Source: Xenorhabdus kozodoii (GTDB lineage: Bacteria > Pseudomonadota > Gammaproteobacteria > Enterobacterales > Enterobacteriaceae). From it: 64,000 nucleotides of DNA. Both the position numbers and the translations under genes were made by a program. Positions 53,072 through 62,738 of the stretch are shown one piece after another. The stretch is from assembly GCF_002632875.1 (NCBI RefSeq), contig NZ_NJCX01000007.1, positions 109,112-173,111 on the forward strand, in the 5' to 3' direction. The stretch's first letter is position 1. Every line of letters begins with the position of its first letter. The notes under the pieces were generated by a model. The model had not been told where the DNA came from. It worked only from the letters and a program-made list of their open reading frames with translations, and did no database searches.

Positions 53072-54346
53072 ATGAACAGTTGTCGAATCGTTATTACCGG
53101 CATGGGTGCCGTCTCTCCTTTAGGCTGTGGCGTAGAAAATATTTGGCGGCGTCTGCTGGCTGGGCAGTCAGGTATTCGTGCATTACCCGATGCTATTGCT
53201 GGTGATTTACCGGTAAAAGTGGGTGGCCAAGTACCAAATATGGCAGAAGATGCCGAAGCCGGTTTCAATCCTGACCTAAGTGTTGCATCGAAAGATCAAA
53301 AGAAAATGGATCGCTTCATTCTGCTGGCCATGGCTGCCGCTGATGAAGCGATTCTCCAAGCAGGTTGGGTTGCCGATACATCGGATAAACAAGAGCGTAC
53401 TGCCACGGTTATTGCTTCGGGGATTGGCGGTTTTCCGGCGATCGCTCAAGCAGTACGCACCACTGATACCCGTGGAGCAAAACGCCTTTCTCCTTTTACC
53501 ATCCCTTCGTTTTTAGTCAATCTGGCAGCGGGTCACGTCTCTATCAAACATGGTTTTAAAGGGCCGATTGGCGCGCCCGTTACTGCCTGTGCTGCTGGGA
53601 TTCAGGCCATTGGCGATGCTGTGCGCATACTGCGCAGTGGTGAAGCGGATATTGCCCTGTGTGGTGGTGCAGAAGCGGCGATTGATACTGTCAGCCTAGG
53701 TGGTTTCGCCGCAGCCCGAGCCATGTCAACCGCCCCTGCCACTGCCGCAGCACAGGCTTCACGTCCCTTTGACGGTGCCCGTGACGGTTTTGTGATGGGC
53801 GAAGGGGCCGGTATGCTGGTAATTGAGACGTTGGAACATGCTACTGCACGTGGCGCGGAGCCTCTGGCTGAAATTGTCGGCTACGGCACTAGTGCGGATG
53901 CTTATCATCTGACCTCAGGGCCTGAGGATGGGGATGGCGCGTATCGGTCAATGAAGAACGCTTTAAAACAGGCGGGGGTACGCCCCGAACAAGTACAACA
54001 TCTCAATGCCCACGCTACTTCTACACCAGTGGGCGATATAGGTGAGATTAATGCGATCAAACACCTGTTTGGTACCGACGGCAACATTGCTGTTACTTCA
54101 ACCAAATCAGCTACTGGACACTTGCTGGGCGCCGCAGGTGGGTTGGAAACTATCTTCACTGCACTAGCGTTACGCGATCAGATCGCCCCGGCAACCCTTA
54201 ACTTAGATAACCCTGATCCCACCGCTGCCGGTTTACATTTGGTAGCCAACCAGGCTGAGCCCATGGCAATCACCTATGCGTTATCCAACGGCTTTGGGTT
54301 TGGCGGGGTCAACGCCAGCATCTTGCTAAAACGCTGGCTGGGTTAG
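53072..54346 (+). CDS. FabF-type 3-oxoacyl-[ACP] synthase, stand-alone paralog
   Basis: Condensing enzyme of fatty-acid synthesis type: decarboxylative condensation of malonyl-ACP with acyl-ACP. 424 residues with a complete Cys-His-His triad: Cys173 in VTACAAGIQAIG, His314 in LNAHATSTPVGD, His350 in KSATGHLLGAAGG. FabF-like gate and C terminus SNGFGFGGVNASI. No acpP, fabG or other fab gene is nearby, so it is not the housekeeping fabF locus. GC content is visibly higher than in the flanking AT-rich gaps. The ribosome site AAGGA is 11 nt from ATG 53072 but 6 nt from ATG 53067, which only encodes Met-Thr-stop. A role in unsaturated fatty acid or natural-product supply is possible. Confidence 0.9.
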   Translation: MNSCRIVITGMGAVSPLGCGVENIWRRLLAGQSGIRALPDAIAGDLPVKVGGQVPNMAEDAEAGFNPDLSVASKDQKKMDRFILLAMAAADEAILQAGWVADTSDKQERTATVIASGIGGFPAIAQAVRTTDTRGAKRLSPFTIPSFLVNLAAGHVSIKHGFKGPIGAPVTACAAGIQAIGDAVRILRSGEADIALCGGAEAAIDTVSLGGFAAARAMSTAPATAAAQASRPFDGARDGFVMGEGAGMLVIETLEHATARGAEPLAEIVGYGTSADAYHLTSGPEDGDGAYRSMKNALKQAGVRPEQVQHLNAHATSTPVGDIGEINAIKHLFGTDGNIAVTSTKSATGHLLGAAGGLETIFTALALRDQIAPATLNLDNPDPTAAGLHLVANQAEPMAITYALSNGFGFGGVNASILLKRWLG

Positions 54347-54566
54347 GCTGTGTCCTTAAGTGTCAGTGCTGAGGCGTGACATCAATTTATTTTTCCATAT
54401 GAAAAGTTAAAACCACTGCCTGTAGTCGGTCAGCTTTAGCTGCAATACTGTGTTGTATGAAAGATGCAATGTGGATTGCAGCTACAGCAGTCATATTGTA
54501 TTCCAAATTGAATATTATTTTGTGTGGGTAACGAAATATAGATATAACTTGCTGATAGATAAAGGG

Positions 54567-54605
54567 AAATCACCTGCCTTATGAATTTCATAAAGCAGGT
54601 GATTT
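54567..54605 (-). terminator. Hairpin terminator of the feo operon
   Basis: Long inverted repeat AAATCACCTGC...GCAGGTGATTT with an inner CTTATGAA/TTTCATAA pairing, immediately after the feoC stop. The remaining 54347-54566 gap after the ketosynthase holds nothing I can identify. Confidence 0.65.
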
Positions 54606-54606
54606 C

Positions 54607-54846
54607 TTATTTTTTGACTGGAAGCTGATACGCTTTAGTGTCACATTTTTGTGTTTCTGGACACTGTTTGCAGCCTCCACTGAGGCAGGAGGAAATATCC
54701 ACTTCCTCCAGTTTACCCATCATGACAAGCTGCCTGAGCATGGCTTCCACCATCGGTAGTGGTGCTGAAAACTGATGGCTCAATGCCCTGGCATCAGTTC
54801 GCCCATTGAGGGCAACCGCATCTCTGATTTTTAGCAGGTTCATCAT
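54607..54846 (-). CDS. feoC: FeoC, Fe-S protein of the ferrous iron transporter
   Basis: 79-residue winged-helix protein with a Cys cluster for an oxygen-sensitive Fe-S centre. It is thought to protect FeoB from proteolysis or sense iron/oxygen (known for Klebsiella and Salmonella). The N-terminal helix-turn-helix is LLKIRDAVALNGRTDARALS, and the Cys wing is SCLSGGCKQCPETQKC (four Cys). ATGATG gives two starts. 22 nt after feoB. Confidence 0.93.
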   Translation of the reverse strand: MMNLLKIRDAVALNGRTDARALSHQFSAPLPMVEAMLRQLVMMGKLEEVDISSCLSGGCKQCPETQKCDTKAYQLPVKK

Positions 54847-54868
54847 TTATGGCACCTCATGGCTCCAG

Positions 54869-57181
54869 TTAGTGGCAGCTATTGTCTGAGCATTCGCAAC
54901 TACGGTCAGTGGCGTTGTTGAATGTCACCGTAACCCGGCTGCGTGCGCGGCGTAAGCCAATAATGACCAGAATGTTAAACAAAATCACGGCCAGAATAGT
55001 GATCAAGCTACTTTGTGGGTGCGCTGAAAACGTGGTGATTTGATAAAACAGGGCTGCCAGAGAGTAAGCGACGTTCAATCCCCACAGAATGGAGAAGGTC
55101 ATCCAGCCACGGCTGGTTTCACGGGCAATGGCTCCCATAACGGAAACGCACGGCACGTATAGCAGCACGAAAATCAGATAGCTGTAAGCGGAAATGGCAG
55201 AGCCAAATTTGGCGCTCATGGTTCCCATCGAGCTGCGATCCATATTGCCATCGCCTTTGCTGGCTTCTATTGGGTTGGAAAGCGCACTTAATGTGAAGGT
55301 TTCTTTCAGGCTATCCCAAGTTTCTGCGACCGCGTCTTTTAGCTGATCCAGTAAATTAAATTCATCTGGGTTGAATGAATCTTGAGTAAGATTTTCTGCG
55401 GTATATAGGGTATTCAAGGTTCCCACAACCACTTCTTTTGCCATCGCTCCGGTGATAAGCCCAACGGTTGCTTGCCAGTTATCGGTATGTACACCGATAG
55501 GTTGCAATACAGGGGTGAGCACCTTACTGACAGAAGCTAGCGCTGACTCGTTGATATTATCGACGGTCTTGCCGGAGAAGGAAAAACTGTTCAGGGCGCC
55601 AATCAACATACTCGCGGCGACAATCACCTTACCTGCGCGTATAACAAAGCCTTTCAGCCTCTGCCATGTCTGGAGCAGCAGCGTTTTGGCGTGGGGAACG
55701 TGATAGACCGGCAGCTCCATTACAAATGGTGAGGCTTCACCCCGCATTATTGTAAATTTGAGCAGCAGCCCTGTCAGAATGGCGATGACAATCCCCAGGA
55801 TATACAGGGAGAAAACGATACTTGCGCCATCTTTGCCGAAGAAAGCCGCGGCAAAGACAGCAAAGATCGCCAGCCTGGCTCCGCAGGACATAAACGGCGC
55901 CATCATGATGGTAATCAAGCGCTCACGAGGGGCATCCAGTGTCCTTGAACCCATGACGGCAGGCACATTGCAACCAAAGCCCACAATCAAGGGTACAAAG
56001 GATTTACCCGGCAATCCCATTGCCTGCATCAGCCTGTCCATTACAAACGCCGCCCTGGCCATGTAGCCGGAGTCTTCCAGAAAAGAGAGGAACAGGTACA
56101 TCATGCCAATTTGGGGAACCAACGGCAGTACCGTGTTGATGCCCCCACCAATTCCCTGTGCAAGAAACACTGTCAACCAATTCGGGAAATGGAGGGTATA
56201 GCCGAGCCATTGCATTCCATCAATGAAAATAGCGGTGGAAGCGCCATCAAAGATAGGCTGCAAGGCTCCACCGATATTGATGGCGAGCACAAACATCAGG
56301 TACATGACAAACAGGAAAATAGGCAATCCTAACCAGCGATTCAGGATAACGGTATCTAACGCTTGGGTCAGTTTGTTTGGTATGGCGGCATGGGTATCAA
56401 TCACGGCCAGACAAATTTCACTGATGGTTTGATAACGGGAGCCTGCAATGATGAGGTCTGTCTCTTCAATTTGCTGTTTTTTTAAGCGTTCTTTGCTTTC
56501 CGCCAACTGTGCGTGAGTCAGGCCGGATACCTCACGGCCGTAAATATCCCCCTCCAGGACTTGCAAAGTCAGCCAGCGACGCTGTTGTGGCGTGAACTTT
56601 TCTGTGATCTGGCTGGAAAGATTGGAAATTTCCTGCAATAACGCATCAGGGTAATCAACCTGTACAGGGCTGCTATTCCGTGGGTAATTATCGATGGTTT
56701 TTTTCAGGACATCGATGCCTGTAGCACGGGTTGAAACCAGCGGAATAACCGGGCAGCCAAGGTGTTTCTCCAGTGCGGGAATATCAATATTGATGTGTTG
56801 ACCTTGGGCGATATCCAGCATGTTCAGTGCAATGATGCAGGGGATCCCTAACTCAATCAATTGCAATGAGAGATAGAGATTACGCTCCAGATTCGACGCA
56901 TCAACAACATTGATCAACATATCCGCTTCACCACTCAGGATATAGTGGCAGGCAATCTGTTCATCAATGGAGGTTTGCTCAGAAATAGTGGTAAGAGAAT
57001 AAGTGCCAGGAAGGTCGACAAGAGCGACCTGATGGTCATCAGTAGCAAAATGGCCGGTTTTGCGTTCTACCGTAACACCCGCCCAGTTTCCCACTCGTTG
57101 GCGGGAGCCTGTAAGCTGGTTAAAAAGCGTTGTTTTGCCGGCATTGGGGTTACCAATCAGGCCTATAGTTAATTGTTTCAT
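54869..57181 (-). CDS. feoB: FeoB, ferrous iron permease with N-terminal GTPase
   Basis: Inner-membrane Fe(II) transporter. ~770 residues. The G domain has G1 GNPNAGKTT (~9-17), G2/G3 VERKTGHF...DLPGTYSL, and G4 NMLD (ALNMLDIAQ). A helical spacer follows, then two Gate domains with Cys-containing membrane segments such as VGFGCNVPAVMGSRTLD and CGARLAIFAVFAAAFFG. The Cys-rich end SCECSDNSCH is also seen in enterobacterial FeoB. Start at ATG 57181 gives KQLTIGLIGNP as in E. coli; ATG 57184 is equally possible. Operon feoABC. Confidence 0.96.
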   Translation of the reverse strand: MKQLTIGLIGNPNAGKTTLFNQLTGSRQRVGNWAGVTVERKTGHFATDDHQVALVDLPGTYSLTTISEQTSIDEQIACHYILSGEADMLINVVDASNLERNLYLSLQLIELGIPCIIALNMLDIAQGQHINIDIPALEKHLGCPVIPLVSTRATGIDVLKKTIDNYPRNSSPVQVDYPDALLQEISNLSSQITEKFTPQQRRWLTLQVLEGDIYGREVSGLTHAQLAESKERLKKQQIEETDLIIAGSRYQTISEICLAVIDTHAAIPNKLTQALDTVILNRWLGLPIFLFVMYLMFVLAINIGGALQPIFDGASTAIFIDGMQWLGYTLHFPNWLTVFLAQGIGGGINTVLPLVPQIGMMYLFLSFLEDSGYMARAAFVMDRLMQAMGLPGKSFVPLIVGFGCNVPAVMGSRTLDAPRERLITIMMAPFMSCGARLAIFAVFAAAFFGKDGASIVFSLYILGIVIAILTGLLLKFTIMRGEASPFVMELPVYHVPHAKTLLLQTWQRLKGFVIRAGKVIVAASMLIGALNSFSFSGKTVDNINESALASVSKVLTPVLQPIGVHTDNWQATVGLITGAMAKEVVVGTLNTLYTAENLTQDSFNPDEFNLLDQLKDAVAETWDSLKETFTLSALSNPIEASKGDGNMDRSSMGTMSAKFGSAISAYSYLIFVLLYVPCVSVMGAIARETSRGWMTFSILWGLNVAYSLAALFYQITTFSAHPQSSLITILAVILFNILVIIGLRRARSRVTVTFNNATDRSCECSDNSCH

Positions 57182-57220
57182 CATACTTTCTGCCAATCAA
57201 GGAAAGCGTATTCCGCCCCT

Positions 57221-57267
57221 TGGTTATACTTTCAGTACTCTGGTTATACTTGAGTACTCTGGTTATA
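57221..57267. repeat. Short tandem repeat between feoA and feoB
   Basis: TGGTTATA recurs three times (57221, 57241, 57260) with the intervening block ACTT-(C/G)AGTACTC, i.e. two ~20-bp units and a partial third. It lengthens the feoA-feoB spacer. Confidence 0.8.
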
Positions 57268-57317
57268 AAACGGTATGGGTAATGGTCATTTTTGAAATCA
57301 ATCGATCTGGCACCGTG

Positions 57318-57545
57318 CTAGTTCAGATCTTCGTGCAACATGAGAAATGCCAGGTCTTGTTTACGAAGCGTCAGGTGGACTCTGCGTGTTTCGATTTGTA
57401 TTGGATCGCCCAATGGAGCGAAGCGAATGACCTGAAATGTTGAACCCGGTAACATGCCGAGTGACAGTAATTTTTGTCGGTAAGCTGGGGTAATCTCTGG
57501 AGAAAATCCCAGAATTTTATATCTACGTTCTGGAATAAGAACCAT
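57318..57545 (-). CDS. feoA: FeoA, SH3-like accessory protein of ferrous iron transport
   Basis: 75 residues, same length as E. coli FeoA. SH3-like beta barrel that binds and modulates FeoB. Core [20 protein letters not shown], then [19 protein letters not shown], then [21 protein letters not shown] 57545 has GGAGAG 4 nt upstream; an ATG 12 nt earlier lacks a site. The gap to feoB is 136 bp, longer than usual, and contains a short tandem repeat. Confidence 0.95.
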   Translation of the reverse strand: MVLIPERRYKILGFSPEITPAYRQKLLSLGMLPGSTFQVIRFAPLGDPIQIETRRVHLTLRKQDLAFLMLHEDLN

Positions 57546-57650
57546 ATAACTCTCCATTAGAACTGAAAAAATAAGTGATTATAAGAATTATTATCCTCAA
57601 TAAAGGGATAACCACAAGGAAAAAGTATGGTAATTCCTCTGAATTATAAT

Positions 57651-57669
57651 TGTTAATGATAATAATACG
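57651..57669 (-). promoter_or_regulatory. Fur box upstream of feoA
   Basis: The run TGTTAATGATAATAATACG matches the core of the Fur consensus GATAATGATAATCATTATC (central TAATGATAAT exact). It lies ~110 bp before feoA, where iron-loaded Fur would block transcription. Confidence 0.65.
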
Positions 57670-57712
57670 CAATTGCGATATTAACCATTTACATTAGATA
57701 ATGCGGAATGAA

Positions 57713-57726
57713 TTGATATGAATCAA
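57713..57726 (-). promoter_or_regulatory. FNR box upstream of feoA
   Basis: TTGATATGAATCAA is a perfect match to the FNR site TTGAT-N4-ATCAA. If it works as a class II site (centre at -41.5), transcription would start near 57678, putting the Fur box just downstream of +1. The feo operon of E. coli is likewise FNR-activated and Fur-repressed. Confidence 0.75.
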
Positions 57727-57870
57727 ATTAATGGTAAATTTATGGGAAATAAACCATGCCCAAGATTATTGAATTGACGGAAAATTTTTTCATTGATAAG
57801 CCCTGTTAATAAACAGGACTTATTGATTATTATTTTTTCATTAATTTAACCAATAATTTCTTGGTTTTTA

Positions 57871-58395
57871 TTAACTTTTTGGCGGAGAAAGCAGTTCACT
57901 CAATGAAACCTGCACACGTTCATCATCTTGATGCTGGCTCCAGGCATCCGAATCGTATAGCCACCATGCCTGAACTTCCAACGCATAGAAACGGCGTATA
58001 GCGTGGCCTTGATAATCACTGATAGGACGCGCTTTTTTCTTTCTGATATTTTCATCAGGATACGTTTTTAAGAAAAAATAATCATAAGTTTCCTGTAGTT
58101 GCTCATCGGGAACCTGACGAGCATAACCAAGGAATTGAGCACCCGCCAGATCCAGCGTTGATTCAGGCAAGACTCGACTACGGTAGATTGTGCCGCTGAC
58201 ACGGGGATTGATACGTAATTCTTGCGAATGTCGGGTATCTTGCTTTGAATACCAGATGAGTGTCAGTGGGTTATATTTCGGAATATAGAACATCGTCGAT
58301 GACCAGACGGAATCGGCATCTGGATTATGAGTGGAAAGGTTAAAGAAACGGATATTGCTGAGTAGATCAAAACTGCTTTGGATATATTTATTCAT
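57871..58395 (-). CDS. Pyridoxamine-phosphate-oxidase-like flavin split-barrel protein
   Basis: 174-residue protein of the FMN-binding split-barrel group. Visible: FFNLSTHNPDADSVWSSTMF, then LTLIWYSKQDTRHSQELRIN and VSGTIYRS, then GAQFLGYARQVPDEQ, a pattern shared with YhbP-type proteins. Substrate and cofactor are not established. Start at ATG 58395 (GAGG 6 nt upstream) rather than 12 nt earlier. It lies between feoA and yhgF, both in the same direction, but with ~300-bp gaps on each side, so it is probably transcribed alone. Gene identity is otherwise unknown to me. Confidence 0.75.
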   Translation of the reverse strand: MNKYIQSSFDLLSNIRFFNLSTHNPDADSVWSSTMFYIPKYNPLTLIWYSKQDTRHSQELRINPRVSGTIYRSRVLPESTLDLAGAQFLGYARQVPDEQLQETYDYFFLKTYPDENIRKKKARPISDYQGHAIRRFYALEVQAWWLYDSDAWSQHQDDERVQVSLSELLSPPKS

Positions 58396-58647
58396 GGTTT
58401 TCCTCAACAGTATGAATATGTTCTTTATTTCTGGGATTTAATAACCCATTGGTTAAAAGAACATTAGGATATTATGGAGGGTTTATATTTTTATGTGATT
58501 CAATCAGTTCCCATTATGATGAGATTTATTGCAATATGATTATACGAAGTATTCATTAAAATATGCAGATGTCATCACCCATTCAAATTTATAACGTCAG
58601 CAATAAATAGAATCATAATAATGAAAATCAGGGCTTTTTTCGGATAT

Positions 58648-58684
58648 TAAAAATCCTGAACTGGCACAATGGCACCAGTCCAGG
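58648..58684 (-). terminator. Rho-independent terminator of yhgF
   Basis: Stem CCTGAACTGG / CCAGTCCAGG (one mismatch, 10-nt loop), followed on the minus strand by ATTTTTAA, 22 nt after the yhgF stop. The rest of the 58396-58705 gap is AT-rich with no gene seen. Confidence 0.75.
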
Positions 58685-58705
58685 AAATCATTTACGTCAT
58701 ATTAA

Positions 58706-61042
58706 TTAACGTTTTTTGTTAAAGGCCGCGGCCAATGCATCGCTCATGGCGCTGTTTAAAGGCGCGGAGCCTGAACGCGAATTATGGCGGTTTTTGCCAT
58801 TGTTGCTGTTGTTGCGGTTGCGCTCTTGGCGGTTACCGCCTTGAGGGGCACGGCGTGCTTGTGTTTCGCCGGGTTGCTCATCAAGACGCATCGTCAGTGC
58901 AATACGTTTGCGGTTGAGATCAACATCCATGACTTTCACTTTCACGATGTCGCCGGTTTTGACCACGGTGTGTGGATCTTCCACAAAGCGATCGGAGAGA
59001 GAGGAGATATGGACCAGGCCATCCTGATGGACACCGATGTCCACAAATGCACCGAAATTGGTCACGTTAGTGACAGTACCTTCCAAGATCATGCCTGTTT
59101 GCAGATCGTTCATGGTTTCAACGCCATCGGCAAATGTGGCTGTCTTAAATTCAGGACGTGGATCGCGACCTGGTTTTTCCAGCTCTTTCAGGATATCCGT
59201 GACGGTTGGAATACCGAATTTTTCTGTGGTGAACGCCTGCGCGTTCAAATGACGCAGGTTAGCCGGGTTACCCATCAATTCAGACAAGGTTTGCTTGGTG
59301 GTGACCAGGATCTTCTCAACCACAGGATAGGCTTCCGGGTGAACCGTTGAAGCGTCCAGAGGGTTATCACCCTGATTGATGCGCAGGAAGCCCGCACATT
59401 GCAGGAAGGCTTTGGGTCCCAGACGGTTAACTTTCAATAGTTGGTTACGGTCGCCAAAACGTCCGTTTTCGTCGCGCCAGTTCACGATATTTTGGGCGAC
59501 GGTACGGGTCAGGCCAGCAACGCGAGTCAGCAAGGCGACAGAGGCAGTATTCAGGTCAACACCGACGCTGTTTACACAGTCTTCAACCACGTTATCCAGT
59601 TTTTTGGCAAGCAAGGTTTGGCTGACATCATGCTGGTATTGACCCACCCCGATGGATTTTGGTTCAATTTTCACCAACTCAGCCAGCGGATCTTGCAGGC
59701 GGCGGGCGATAGAGACGGCACCACGCAGGGAAACATCCAAATCAGGAAATTCTTGGGCCGCCAATTCAGACGCGGAATAGACAGAGGCTCCCGCTTCGCT
59801 GACCACGACCTTCTGGGCGGTGACGTCAGGATACTGTTTCTGGACGTTGGCAAAGAAACGCTCGGTTTCACGGGAGGCGGTGCCGTTGCCAATTGCCACT
59901 AATTGCACTTGGTGTTTGGTGCACAAAGCTGCGACGGTGGCTGCCGCTTTATTTTCCTGTCCGGTGTGTGGATAAATGGTGTCGGTGGCCAGTAGTTTGC
60001 CGGTTGCATCAACCACGGCGACTTTTACCCCGGTACGCAGGCCTGGATCCAATCCCATTGTTGTGCTCATGCCCGCCGGTGCCGCCATCAGCAAGTCGTG
60101 CAGGTTACGGGCGAATACATTGATCGCCTCGTTTTCGGCCTTCTCGCGCAGCGTGCCCATCAATTCGGTTTCCAGATGCAGCAACACCTTGATGCGCCAC
60201 GTCCAGCTCACCACCACTTTGCGCCAATTGTCAGCCGGTGCATTGTTCAGGCGCAGGTTAAGGTGATCGGTAATAATCTGTTCGCAGTAGCTCTCTTTGG
60301 GGGCTTCCTCAAATTGCGGATCGGCATTCAAAGCGAGTTGCAAAATGCCTTCATTGCGTCCACGGAACATCGCCAGGGCACGGTGAGAAGGCACTGTGGC
60401 GATGGCTTCGTGGTGATCGAAATAATCGCTGAATTTGGCACCCTCTTCCTCTTTGCCTTCGACAACCTTGGCGACCAGATGGGCATTTTTCCATAAATAT
60501 TCACGTACCTTCGCCAACAAAGCGGCATCTTCGGCAAAACGCTCCATCAGGATATAACGTGCGCCATCCAATGCCGCTTTGGTGTCCGCAACACCCTTGT
60601 CAGCATCAACATAGGCGGCGGCTGCCAGCTCTGGCTCTTGTTGCGGATCTTGCCATAGCAGATCGGCCAGCGGCTCCAATCCGGCTTCAATGGCCGTTTG
60701 TCCACGAGTACGGCGTTTAGGTTTATAAGGTAGGTACAGATCTTCCAACTCGGTCTTGCTCAGCGTAGCGTTAATCGCGTCTGCAAGCTCAACTGTTAAC
60801 TTTCCCTGTTCCTCAATCGATTTCAGAATAGTCTGACGGCGGCTCGACAGTTCACGCAGATAACCAAGACGGCTTTCGAGTTGGCGAAGCTGTGTGTCAT
60901 CCAGGCCACCGGTGGCCTCTTTACGGTAACGGGCGATAAAGGGAACGGTGTTTCCCTCATCAAGCAGGGTGATGGCAGCCTGGACTTGCTGTGGTTGAGC
61001 TTGTAGCTCACTGGCAATGATTCGACTTAAAGATTCATTCAT
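58706..61042 (-). CDS. yhgF: YhgF/Tex RNA-binding transcription accessory protein
   Basis: 778-residue Tex-family protein. Domains in order: Tex N-terminal helical domain ([20 protein letters not shown]), YqgF/RuvC-like domain with the degenerate catalytic [17 protein letters not shown] (~335-350), helix-hairpin-helix domain ([20 protein letters not shown]), and S1 RNA-binding domain near 650-720 ([20 protein letters not shown]). The tail is Asn/Arg/Gly-rich and probably disordered. Implicated in transcription and toxin regulation in several species. Conserved neighbour of greB and feo. Confidence 0.96.
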   Translation of the reverse strand: MNESLSRIIASELQAQPQQVQAAITLLDEGNTVPFIARYRKEATGGLDDTQLRQLESRLGYLRELSSRRQTILKSIEEQGKLTVELADAINATLSKTELEDLYLPYKPKRRTRGQTAIEAGLEPLADLLWQDPQQEPELAAAAYVDADKGVADTKAALDGARYILMERFAEDAALLAKVREYLWKNAHLVAKVVEGKEEEGAKFSDYFDHHEAIATVPSHRALAMFRGRNEGILQLALNADPQFEEAPKESYCEQIITDHLNLRLNNAPADNWRKVVVSWTWRIKVLLHLETELMGTLREKAENEAINVFARNLHDLLMAAPAGMSTTMGLDPGLRTGVKVAVVDATGKLLATDTIYPHTGQENKAAATVAALCTKHQVQLVAIGNGTASRETERFFANVQKQYPDVTAQKVVVSEAGASVYSASELAAQEFPDLDVSLRGAVSIARRLQDPLAELVKIEPKSIGVGQYQHDVSQTLLAKKLDNVVEDCVNSVGVDLNTASVALLTRVAGLTRTVAQNIVNWRDENGRFGDRNQLLKVNRLGPKAFLQCAGFLRINQGDNPLDASTVHPEAYPVVEKILVTTKQTLSELMGNPANLRHLNAQAFTTEKFGIPTVTDILKELEKPGRDPRPEFKTATFADGVETMNDLQTGMILEGTVTNVTNFGAFVDIGVHQDGLVHISSLSDRFVEDPHTVVKTGDIVKVKVMDVDLNRKRIALTMRLDEQPGETQARRAPQGGNRQERNRNNSNNGKNRHNSRSGSAPLNSAMSDALAAAFNKKR

Positions 61043-61307
61043 AGTCTGTTTTCTTCAACTTCCTTAGGGCCTGTAGACGTCTTGAGACATCGTTAGACAG
61101 AGCCGGATAAGATCAAATTTCATCTGAAATAATATCGGCATGGTTCAAACTGGCTCCATTTATACGTGCTGCGCACGATAATTTCCAGTTTAGCGCGATA
61201 TTTCGGTCATGTTGCAATGGAATTCATCAAATATCTACTGGGTTGGGGTTGGGGTGATGAGATATAGTACTCCGCCATTAATCATATTTTCTCAAGTGAG
61301 TTTTTTC

Positions 61308-61790
61308 ATGGCCAAGAGTCACTATATTACCCGAAAGGGGTGGCATGCGCTTGATCAGGAACTGAAATATCTTTGGAAAGTTGAACGTCCTAAAGTCACA
61401 CAGGCTGTTTCAGATGCGGCTGCGTTGGGGGATCGTTCAGAGAATGCAGAGTACATTTATGGTAAAAAAAGGTTAAGGGAAATTGACCGCCGGGTACGTT
61501 TTTTGTCCAAACGCCTGGATGTATTGCAAATTGTCGATCCTGACCCGCGACAAGAAGGGAAAGTCTTTTTTGGGGCATGGGTAAAAGTTGAAAACGAGAA
61601 TGGGGAAGAACAGATTTTTCGTTTGGTGGGACCGGATGAATTCGAGCCGGCCAAAAAATGGATCTCCATTGATTCACCGGTGGCAAGGGCGTTACTGGGT
61701 AAGCAGGTTGAGGATGAAGTCACGGTGATGACGCCCAATGGCGTGGTGACTTACTGGATACTGGAAATTAGTTATCAGCCTTTGGCATAA
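61308..61790 (+). CDS. greB: GreB transcript cleavage factor
   Basis: Rescues backtracked RNA polymerase by stimulating cleavage of the nascent RNA. 160 residues from ATG 61308. The coiled-coil tip has the catalytic acidic pair in LGDRSENAEYIYGKKRLREIDRR. The C-terminal FKBP-like domain contains RLVGPDEFEPAKKWISIDSP and SPVARALLGKQVEDEV. An open frame 33 codons longer upstream is rejected by alignment with E. coli. Divergent from yhgF, as in E. coli. Confidence 0.96.
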   Translation: MAKSHYITRKGWHALDQELKYLWKVERPKVTQAVSDAAALGDRSENAEYIYGKKRLREIDRRVRFLSKRLDVLQIVDPDPRQEGKVFFGAWVKVENENGEEQIFRLVGPDEFEPAKKWISIDSPVARALLGKQVEDEVTVMTPNGVVTYWILEISYQPLA

Positions 61791-62018
61791 GTCATGGCGA
61801 TTGTTGTATGAAAAGATAAGTTGTACGGAAAGATAAGTTATACGGAAATAGGCGTTGACGGAAATAGGGAGAACAAGGATAGAAAACCGAAGCATAAGCA
61901 ATGATTGCTAATGCCATGAGTGGCCTTAAAATACATGCGGCTAATTCTCTATTGGCGTTATGGGTTTTCTGTGAAAGTGATGGATGTTGCGGGCATGGAG
62001 CATCTTGGGAGCTGAAAC

Positions 62019-62738
62019 ATGCAAGAGAGTTATAAGATCCTTGTTGTTGATGATGATATGCGCTTGCGGGCGTTATTGGAACGTTACTTATCCGATCAGG
62101 GATTTCAAGTGCGTAGCGCAGCAAATGCAGAGCAGATGGATCGTTTATTGACCAGAGAATCTATTCAATTGATTATCCTGGATTTAATGTTGCCAGGCGA
62201 AGATGGATTGTCTATCTGTCGAAGGCTAAGAAGCCAGCATAATTCGATCCCAATCATCATGATATCCGCGAAAGGGGAAGAGGTTGATCGGATTGTTGGA
62301 CTCGAAATTGGCGCCGATGATTATCTGGCTAAGCCTTTTAACCCGCGTGAATTGTTGGCCCGTATGCGAGCTGTTTTGCGGCGACAAGCCAATGAATTGC
62401 CGGGTGCGCCGACGCCGGATGACGCGGTAATCAAGTTTGGAAAATTTAAACTTGATCTCGGAACACGTGAAATGTTTCATCAAGATGAATTGTTACCTTT
62501 GACCAGTGGGGAGTTTTCCGTGCTGAAAGTGTTGGTTTCTCATCCACGTGAGCCATTATCACGGGATAAATTGATGAGTTTGGCCAGGGGACGAGAATAC
62601 GGTGCAATGGAACGCTCTATTGATGTCCAGATTTCCCGCCTGCGTCGTCTGATTGAAGAAGATCCCACCCATCCGCGTTATATCCAGACAGTTTGGGGGT
62701 TGGGATACGTTTTTGTGCCTGATGGAAGCAAGGCATGA
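62019..62738 (+). CDS. ompR: OmpR response regulator
   Basis: 239 residues, same length as E. coli OmpR. Receiver domain with phosphorylated Asp55 in [15 protein letters not shown], acidic triad VVDDDMR and Lys in [12 protein letters not shown]-terminal winged helix ending [19 protein letters not shown]. Controls porins under EnvZ; in Xenorhabdus nematophila the pair also affects motility and exoenzymes (known). ATG 62019 follows GGAGCTGAAAC. Overlaps envZ by 4 nt. Confidence 0.97.
   Translation: MQESYKILVVDDDMRLRALLERYLSDQGFQVRSAANAEQMDRLLTRESIQLIILDLMLPGEDGLSICRRLRSQHNSIPIIMISAKGEEVDRIVGLEIGADDYLAKPFNPRELLARMRAVLRRQANELPGAPTPDDAVIKFGKFKLDLGTREMFHQDELLPLTSGEFSVLKVLVSHPREPLSRDKLMSLARGREYGAMERSIDVQISRLRRLIEEDPTHPRYIQTVWGLGYVFVPDGSKA

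Noticed and set aside
53067..53075. ATG-ACA-TGA as the real ketosynthase start with a frameshift
   Set aside because: ATG 53072 gives a complete N terminus (NSCRIVITGMGAVSPLG); the minimal ORF is noted as a curiosity only.
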